From Stenotrophomonas sp. PS02289 (GTDB taxonomy: Bacteria > Pseudomonadota > Gammaproteobacteria > Xanthomonadales > Xanthomonadaceae): DNA of 33,826 nt. The DNA lies in the NCBI RefSeq assembly GCF_029960115.1, contig NZ_JASCOZ010000035.1:1-33826 (forward strand). The letters are read 5' to 3'. The notes under the pieces are model-generated. The model was given only the letters and a program-made list of their open reading frames with translations. It was not told the DNA's origin and searched no databases. Position 1 is the first letter of the stretch; the number at the start of each line of letters is the position of its first letter. Shown here piece by piece: positions 29,507 through 33,826 of this stretch. A program made the position numbers and the translations under genes.

Positions 29507-29529
29507 GTAGCGTCGGTCGACAGACGACG
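29507..29529. repeat. Possible decayed GTAG repeat
   Basis: GTAG is followed by CGTCG, a 9-nt loop containing GTCGAC, and CGACG. The stem is short and imperfect compared with the elements at the window ends. Confidence 0.3.
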
Positions 29530-29608
29530 GCACTGAAATCCCCAACATCCGGTAACGCATGACCCCGGATCAACATCGCCGTTGATTTGGCATCCACCCA
29601 CCATGGCG

Positions 29609-31561
29609 TCAACCCGTCCGCGCCAACCCCAACCGCACCAGCCGCGCTTCGATCTTCTCGCCAAACGTCGTCGGTGCCTCCAATCCCATGCGCTGCAGAT
29701 ACACCACATCGCCATCACCAGCCGGCTGGCGCAACGCCGCCAGCACCGTGCGCAGTTTTCCACTGCGCGTGACGGTGTTCTGCTTCAACCACCCCAGCGC
29801 TTTCACCAGATGCTGCTCCACCTCGGTGAAGTCGCTGCCTAGCGGATAGTCCGGCAGCTCGCCCGATTGACGGAACGGGGCCAGCGCCGCACTGACCGCT
29901 GCGGCGCGGTTGCGCTCGCCCCATCGTCCCGGCGCGGCAAAGGATGCCTCCAGCTTCTTTGACGACTTCGCTGTCTGCAGCAGCTCCTCCTGGAATGCGG
30001 CATCGGTGATTGCCGCCATGTTCACCACGCAGTCCTCGTCGGTGAGATTGCGCAGGTCGGCAATGCCGTACTCGTTGATGTAGATGTCGCGCAGGTGCCT
30101 TGGAATGGTGGTGTGCCCATAGTTCCAACGCACGTTCGACTGCAGTCCGCGCGCATCCTCGCGTGTGGCCCGGAACATCAGTGCGCTGCGCGCTTCCGGC
30201 AGGGCATGGGCCATCGCCACGAAGTTGTATTGCCCACCCACACCCGACACCACGCGCCCGTCTTCCAGTGCGTCGGAGGTCGCTGCGCCCAGGGCGGTCG
30301 CCATCATGCACGAGTTGAAGAAACGCGCATGCCGTCGCTGCAATCGCTCCAGCGTCTCGTTGCCGCCGTACAACTGGTTGATCTCGCTGATCCGGCGCAT
30401 GCCAATGGCCCGGCATTCGTCTTCCGGCAGGTCGCGCAGCCACTGGTAGAAGTCCGGCGAGCCCAGATAGAAAGCGCCGTGCAGATATTCGCCTTCCGCT
30501 TCCAGCGTGGCGTGGTCGATGCTCAGCGTGCTGCCATTCTCGATCCGCTGCATCAGCGCCAGATCGTCGTGCACCTTGCGCCGGATCACGCCGGTCTGCA
30601 CCAGCCGGCGGAAGCCTTCGTTGAGCATCTCGCTGCAGCCGTACAGGCCGACCTCGAATGGGTCGAGACCGCCGCATTCCAGAACGGTCGGGTGCTGCTC
30701 CAGTTCCGGATCCAGCGCCCGCAGGATCTGCCGGTAGCGCGTATTGTCGGTGTGGCGCAGCACGAGCGCGTGGCTGATCGCGTCGGCCAGCGTGCCGATG
30801 CCGATCTGCAGCGTGCCGCCGTCGCGGACCAGTGTGCTGGCGTAGAGGCCAATCGCATAATCGGCGTCGCTGACCGGCTGGCGCGGCAGGCCGAACAAGG
30901 CCGGGTAGGGCGGTGGTGGGGTGATCACCAGGTCGAAGAAGCTCACGTCCACCGTGGCCGATCCGCCCAGGTACGGCAGTTGCGGGTCGATCTCGGCAAT
31001 CATCAGGGGGCGGGGCAGGCCGCGCGCGGTCATCGCGTCCAAGGTGTCCTGGGTGATGTCGTTGTTGCACGACAGCGACAACCGGCGGTCGTCCGGGCGC
31101 ATCGCGACCTTCTGCACGATGGCGTGCGGGGCGCGCTGCGCCACGGCATCGGCCGCATGCGTGTAGTTCAGGCTGGTGTAGCCGCGCTGCGCCTGTGATG
31201 AGCCCAGCAGCGCGCCGGACTGCATGTAGAACTCCTCCACCTGCACGTGCGCTGGCAAGCGGTCACGCGCCACCGCGTCAGCATAGGCCAGACGCGGGAA
31301 GTCCGCGCCGAAGTGGCGCTCGGCGAACGGGGCCATGAAGCGGCCTTCCAGTCCCCCCGAGGGTGGCTTCGGTGGGTTGAGCGACAACGCGGTGTACAAC
31401 TGCAACGGTCGCGAACTGTCGTTTTCAACGCGCGCGTACAGCGCGTTGAGCAGGCGGTGCGGCTTGCCCAGCGCCAGCGGCGCGCCGATGCGCAGCGGGC
31501 CATCTACCCGTTGCAGCAGCCAATCGACGACGGCGTCCAGGTCGGTGAGGTGATCGGTCAT
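29609..31561 (-). CDS. Acetyl-CoA hydrolase/transferase family protein
   Basis: A 650-residue cytoplasmic protein of the acetyl-CoA hydrolase/CoA-transferase superfamily (COG0427 type), which moves CoA between carboxylic acids or hydrolyses acyl-CoA. Family features include the N-terminal LRIGAPLALGKPHRLLNALY, a central GGTLQIGIGTLADAISHAL and the C-terminal INEYGIADLRNLTDEDC. A catalytic glutamate is expected before the GVGGQYNFVAMAHAL segment in this family, but I cannot assign it with confidence. At 650 residues it is longer than the 430-500 residues of typical 4-hydroxybutyrate or succinyl-CoA transferases. ATG 31561 follows GGCAGGA; the open frame runs on upstream to 32014 but overlaps the divergent repressor gene. 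Substrate is unknown. Confidence 0.87.
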   Translation of the reverse strand: MTDHLTDLDAVVDWLLQRVDGPLRIGAPLALGKPHRLLNALYARVENDSSRPLQLYTALSLNPPKPPSGGLEGRFMAPFAERHFGADFPRLAYADAVARDRLPAHVQVEEFYMQSGALLGSSQAQRGYTSLNYTHAADAVAQRAPHAIVQKVAMRPDDRRLSLSCNNDITQDTLDAMTARGLPRPLMIAEIDPQLPYLGGSATVDVSFFDLVITPPPPYPALFGLPRQPVSDADYAIGLYASTLVRDGGTLQIGIGTLADAISHALVLRHTDNTRYRQILRALDPELEQHPTVLECGGLDPFEVGLYGCSEMLNEGFRRLVQTGVIRRKVHDDLALMQRIENGSTLSIDHATLEAEGEYLHGAFYLGSPDFYQWLRDLPEDECRAIGMRRISEINQLYGGNETLERLQRRHARFFNSCMMATALGAATSDALEDGRVVSGVGGQYNFVAMAHALPEARSALMFRATREDARGLQSNVRWNYGHTTIPRHLRDIYINEYGIADLRNLTDEDCVVNMAAITDAAFQEELLQTAKSSKKLEASFAAPGRWGERNRAAAVSAALAPFRQSGELPDYPLGSDFTEVEQHLVKALGWLKQNTVTRSGKLRTVLAALRQPAGDGDVVYLQRMGLEAPTTFGEKIEARLVRLGLARTG

Positions 31562-31636
31562 CCAGTGCGGTCCTGCCCAGCGTGTAATCTCCGAGGATCG
31601 TGGCAGCGCGCCCATGAATCCGGTGTTGACACGGAC

Positions 31637-31665
31637 TTGACATCGACTTCGATTACGTGCGTAAT
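31637..31665 (+). promoter_or_regulatory. Promoter of the BlaI/M56 unit
   Basis: A perfect -35 TTGACA (31637-31642) is followed after 17 bp by CGTAAT (31660-31665) as -10. Another TTGACA lies at 31626-31631. Transcription would start near 31672, only about 17 nt before the repressor start codon, so the message is nearly leaderless. Confidence 0.6.
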
Positions 31666-31666
31666 C
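31651..31666. promoter_or_regulatory. Putative BlaI-type operator 1
   Basis: GATTACGTGCGTAATC is a perfect dyad (7-bp arms, 2-bp centre) lying over the -10 element. It resembles the ATTACA-n2-TGTAAT type of dyad bound by BlaI/MecI repressors. Confidence 0.65.
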
Positions 31667-31674
31667 AATCCGTC

Positions 31675-31690
31675 GATTACGGGTGTAAAT
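31675..31690. promoter_or_regulatory. Putative BlaI-type operator 2
   Basis: GATTACGGGTGTAAAT repeats the left arm of operator 1 exactly and the right arm imperfectly. It starts 24 bp after operator 1 and runs into the repressor start codon (31689). Confidence 0.55.
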
Positions 31691-32057
31691 GATGAGCCAG
31701 ATCAGCGAAGCCGAGGCGGTTGTCATGGAAGTGCTGTGGGCGCGGCATCCGCTCGGGGCCGATGAGGTAGTGGCCGCGCTGGCCGACCGCGACTGGGCCG
31801 AACCGACGATCAAGACCCTGCTCAACCGCCTGCTCACCAAGGGGGCGATCAGCGCCAGCCGGGATGGTCGCCGGTATCTGTACTCGCCCGTGCTGCAGCG
31901 CCAGAGCTGGGTGGCCGAGCAGAGCAGTGGCTTGCTGGACAAGCTGTTTGCGGGCCGCGTCGCGCCGCTGGTCGCGCATTTCAGCCAGCGCGGGGAGTTG
32001 AGCGCGCAGGACATCGCCGAGTTGAAGAAGCTAATTCAGGAGCTGGACCATGACTAG
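31689..32057 (+). CDS. BlaI/MecI/CopY family transcriptional repressor
   Basis: A 122-residue winged-helix repressor. Residues 1-72 form the DNA-binding domain (ISEAEAVVMEVLWARHPLGADEVVAAL, then AEPTIKTLLNRLLTKGAIS as recognition helix and following turn, and SRDGRRYLYSPVL as the wing), and the remainder is a helical dimerisation domain. Family members repress their own operon until an M56 protease signal leads to their cleavage. Two ATG codons lie in tandem (31689, 31692). No Shine-Dalgarno sequence is visible, and operator 2 overlaps the start. The stop overlaps the M56 gene by 8 nt. There is no beta-lactamase gene in the unit. Confidence 0.93.
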   Translation: MMSQISEAEAVVMEVLWARHPLGADEVVAALADRDWAEPTIKTLLNRLLTKGAISASRDGRRYLYSPVLQRQSWVAEQSSGLLDKLFAGRVAPLVAHFSQRGELSAQDIAELKKLIQELDHD

Positions 32058-33225
32058 TCTGCTGCAGGTCTTGTTGCTTGCCAGTGTCTGGGGCGCGATT
32101 GCCGTGCTGCTGATCGCGCTGGCGCGCCCGTTGCTGAAGCGGCTGGGCGGTGCCGGAATGGTGTACCGCAGCTGGTGGCTGCTGCCGCTGGCGCTGCTGG
32201 CTCCGTTGCTGCCGGTGCCCGTGCCGGCGGTGATCGAGGCCGCCCCGGTGCGCGCGTTCGGGGAGGCGCTGAATGCGCCGCTGCTACCGGCCGAAGCACC
32301 GCTGTGGCCCGCACTGCTGGTCGCCGTGTGGCTGGCGGGCGCGCTGGGGATGGCGGTGCTGCAGATGCGCGCGCAACGCCGCTTCGAGCGGGCGATGGGG
32401 TCGCTGTCGCCACGTCCCGACGGCAGCTGGCAGGCCAGTGCGGACCCCGGATTGCCGGCACTGATAGGCGTGCTGGCTCCGCGCATCGTGGTGGGGCCGG
32501 ATTTCGACCATCGCTTCAGTGCGGCCGAACGTGACCTCGTCCTGCAGCACGAACGCAGCCATCGCGCCCATGGCGATCACTGGGCCAACCTCGCCGTTGC
32601 CGGGCTGCGCTGCGTGTTCTGGTTCCACCCGCTGGTGCCGTGGGCGACGCGCCGCTTTCTGTGTGACCAGGAACTGGCCTGCGATGCGCGCACCGTGGAT
32701 CCGCATCCGGCCCTGCGCCGGCTCTATGCCAGCACGCTGCTCAAAGCGCAGCTGGTCCACCCGGTTGCACCGATGGCCTGCCATTGGCGCAGCCAGCCGA
32801 TGTTGAAGGAGCGAATTGCCATGTTGAAGCAGAACAAGCGGAAGGCGTTGCCGTGGGTAGCTGGCCAGGTGCTGGTGGTGGGGCTGTGCGTTGGACTTTG
32901 CACCATGGCGTGGGCCAGTCAGGCGGGCGACGCCGGCACGGTGGATGCCCAGGTGATCGATACTACCGCGCCGAAATATCCGGTGGCCGCCTTCGAGCAA
33001 GGCGTGTCAGGCAAGGTCGACCTGCGTGTCGAGGTGGGCGCAGACGGGCGGGTAACCGATGTGCGCGTGCTGAGCGCAACACCGGCGGGTGTCTTCGACG
33101 ATGCGGCGGTGACGTCGGCGCGCGCCTGGACATTCAAACCGGCGCTGCGTGATGGCAAGCCGGTGGCGTCCGCACTGAAGATTCCCGTCACGTTCGAAAT
33201 GAACGACGAGGCTCCCGCACCATGA
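32050..33225 (+). CDS. M56 (BlaR1/MecR1-like) membrane protease with C-terminal TonB domain
   Basis: A 391-residue inner-membrane protein. Membrane helices lie at about 5-28, 40-60 and 85-106; the M56 metalloprotease domain has HERSH (His167-Glu168-His171, HExxH type) and the downstream DQELACDA with Glu208 as probable third ligand. A last helix at about 267-290 leads to a TonB C-terminal domain (about 305-385; APKYPVAAFEQGVSGKVDLRVEVGADG, then ARAWTFKPAL). BlaR1 and MecR1 instead carry a penicillin-binding sensor outside the membrane. The protein should cleave or signal to the BlaI protein encoded upstream; what the TonB domain senses or contacts is unknown. Start overlaps the repressor gene, stop overlaps the next gene (ATGA). 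Confidence 0.9.
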   Translation: MTSLLQVLLLASVWGAIAVLLIALARPLLKRLGGAGMVYRSWWLLPLALLAPLLPVPVPAVIEAAPVRAFGEALNAPLLPAEAPLWPALLVAVWLAGALGMAVLQMRAQRRFERAMGSLSPRPDGSWQASADPGLPALIGVLAPRIVVGPDFDHRFSAAERDLVLQHERSHRAHGDHWANLAVAGLRCVFWFHPLVPWATRRFLCDQELACDARTVDPHPALRRLYASTLLKAQLVHPVAPMACHWRSQPMLKERIAMLKQNKRKALPWVAGQVLVVGLCVGLCTMAWASQAGDAGTVDAQVIDTTAPKYPVAAFEQGVSGKVDLRVEVGADGRVTDVRVLSATPAGVFDDAAVTSARAWTFKPALRDGKPVASALKIPVTFEMNDEAPAP

Positions 33226-33776
33226 GGGGCCGGGCGCTGCTGGCGGTGCTGCTGCTCACCGGCTGCGCCAGCCAGCCCACCCTCACCGCGGTGGACACGC
33301 GCAGCGAGAACGTGGACCACCGGCGGCTGGCTGCGGCCGCCGCTGGTGGTAGCGGCGCGCCGGCGACGTATGCGTTGGCAGCGACCGAGGGCTATCGCAT
33401 GCCGCAGTTGTACGCGGGTCCACCACCGGTGGTGGGCGAGCGCGATTCACGCCGGGAGCTTGCTCCGACTCAGGTCTGCCTGCAGGTGGTGGTGGATGCT
33501 GAAGGCGCGGTTGAGCGCAGCGTGCTGCTCAATGATCGACCCGAATGCCGGGCCGGTGCTGCGGCGGAGAACGCGGTGCTGGTGCAGGCCGCACAGGATG
33601 CCGTGGCGCAGTGGCGTTACTCACCCGCGGCGGTGTGCACATTCGCCGAGGGCAAGGTGCCCAAGGACCGCGGCGACTGCCGTGATGCCGCGCGCGTCGA
33701 GCCGGTGGCCGTCAGCCTGCTGTATGCCTTCACCTTCGAAATCGTGAAAGGCCAGCACATCGTGCGCCAACACTGA
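33222..33776 (+). CDS. Lipoprotein with a TonB-like C-terminal region
   Basis: A 184-residue lipoprotein with lipobox LLTGC (lipidated Cys15). The residue after Cys is Ala, which argues against inner-membrane retention, so outer-membrane sorting is likely. Residues 80-184 recall the TonB C-terminal fold: VCLQVVVDAEGAVERSVLLND, then AAQDAVAQWRYSPAAVC, then VSLLYAFTFEI. It contains paired cysteines after position 80 that could form disulfides. The start overlaps the M56-TonB stop by 4 nt, so it is co-translated with the protease and probably works with it in the periplasm. Similar lipoproteins near M56-TonB genes are my recollection for xanthomonads. No function is established. Confidence 0.8.
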   Translation: MRGRALLAVLLLTGCASQPTLTAVDTRSENVDHRRLAAAAAGGSGAPATYALAATEGYRMPQLYAGPPPVVGERDSRRELAPTQVCLQVVVDAEGAVERSVLLNDRPECRAGAAAENAVLVQAAQDAVAQWRYSPAAVCTFAEGKVPKDRGDCRDAARVEPVAVSLLYAFTFEIVKGQHIVRQH

Positions 33777-33777
33777 C

Positions 33778-33800
33778 GTAGAGCCGGGCTCTGCCCGGCT
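33778..33800. repeat. GTAG-headed palindrome (SMAG/REP)
   Basis: GTAG is followed by AGCCGGGC-TCT-GCCCGGCT, a perfect 8-bp stem with a 3-nt loop, beginning two bases after the lipoprotein stop. A further CAGCCGGGC at 33818-33826 looks like the start of a second copy cut by the window end. It may end the upstream transcript. Confidence 0.75.
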
Positions 33801-33826
33801 GCTCTGCAAGGTAAGCACAGCCGGGC

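Larger units (their letters stand above)
29253..29608. other. Non-coding, palindrome-rich spacer
   Basis: No credible gene is seen in these 356 nt between the transketolase terminator and the stop of the minus-strand CoA-transferase gene. The stretch holds several palindromes: 29281-29297 (GCCGGGC-ACT-GCCCGGC, SMAG-like but lacking GTAG), 29375-29426 (an outer GGCGTGA / TCACGCC pair enclosing the 29404-29419 hairpin) and a GTAG-headed imperfect hairpin at 29507-29529. Confidence 0.6.

Noticed and set aside
31562..32014. N-terminal extension of the CoA-transferase frame
   Set aside because: It would run through the repressor promoter, both operators and most of the BlaI-type gene. The ATG at 31561 has a ribosome-binding site and gives the expected protein start.
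31689..33225. A beta-lactamase induction operon (blaI-blaR1)
   Set aside because: There is no beta-lactamase gene nearby and no penicillin-binding sensor domain on the M56 protein, so naming it blaR1 would mislead.

Overview
The window looks like chromosome from a high-GC gammaproteobacterium of the Xanthomonadaceae, most probably Stenotrophomonas. The arguments are the pilMNOPQ cluster divergent from a class A penicillin-binding protein, xanthomonad-like housekeeping proteins, and short GTAG-headed palindromes at both ends (1-22 and 33778-33800) that resemble the SMAG/REP elements of S. maltophilia. The genus call rests on recognition, not on a search. No tRNA, rRNA, CRISPR array, insertion sequence, integrase or phage gene was seen.

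Layout: (1) 1-3090: nucleoside hydrolase, zinc-independent ribosomal protein L31 with its own promoter and terminator, and citrate synthase with a strong terminator. (2) 3216-9919: a five-gene co-oriented cluster for a CS1-type (alternate chaperone/usher) fimbria: major pilin, usher, tip subunit, chaperone, and a small trimeric autotransporter adhesin whose start codon overlaps the chaperone stop. (3) 9921-13135, minus strand: a conserved protein of unknown function and penicillin-binding protein 1A. (4) 13359-18451: pilM, pilN, pilO, pilP, pilQ, overlapping end to end, encoding the type IV pilus alignment complex and secretin. (5) 18599-25113: a MoxR AAA+ ATPase, a DUF58 protein, a DUF4381 protein, two VWA proteins (the second with TPRs) and BatD, forming one tightly packed MoxR/Bat operon. 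(6) 25177-29193: a dicarboxylate/amino-acid symporter with a changed cation-site motif, a small secreted protein of unknown function, and transketolase. (7) 29253-29608: a non-coding, palindrome-rich gap. (8) 29609-31561, minus strand: an acetyl-CoA hydrolase/transferase family protein. (9) 31689-33776: a three-gene unit of BlaI-type repressor, M56 membrane protease fused to a TonB C-terminal domain, and a lipoprotein.

How the genes work together: surface structure and envelope biology dominate. The window holds two pilus systems (CS1-type and type IV), an autotransporter adhesin, a peptidoglycan synthase, a MoxR/Bat envelope operon and an envelope-sensing protease/repressor pair. The two most unusual units are the CS1 fimbrial operon that ends in a trimeric autotransporter, and the BlaI/M56-TonB/lipoprotein unit, which has two tandem dyads over its own promoter and start codon but no visible beta-lactam sensor domain.
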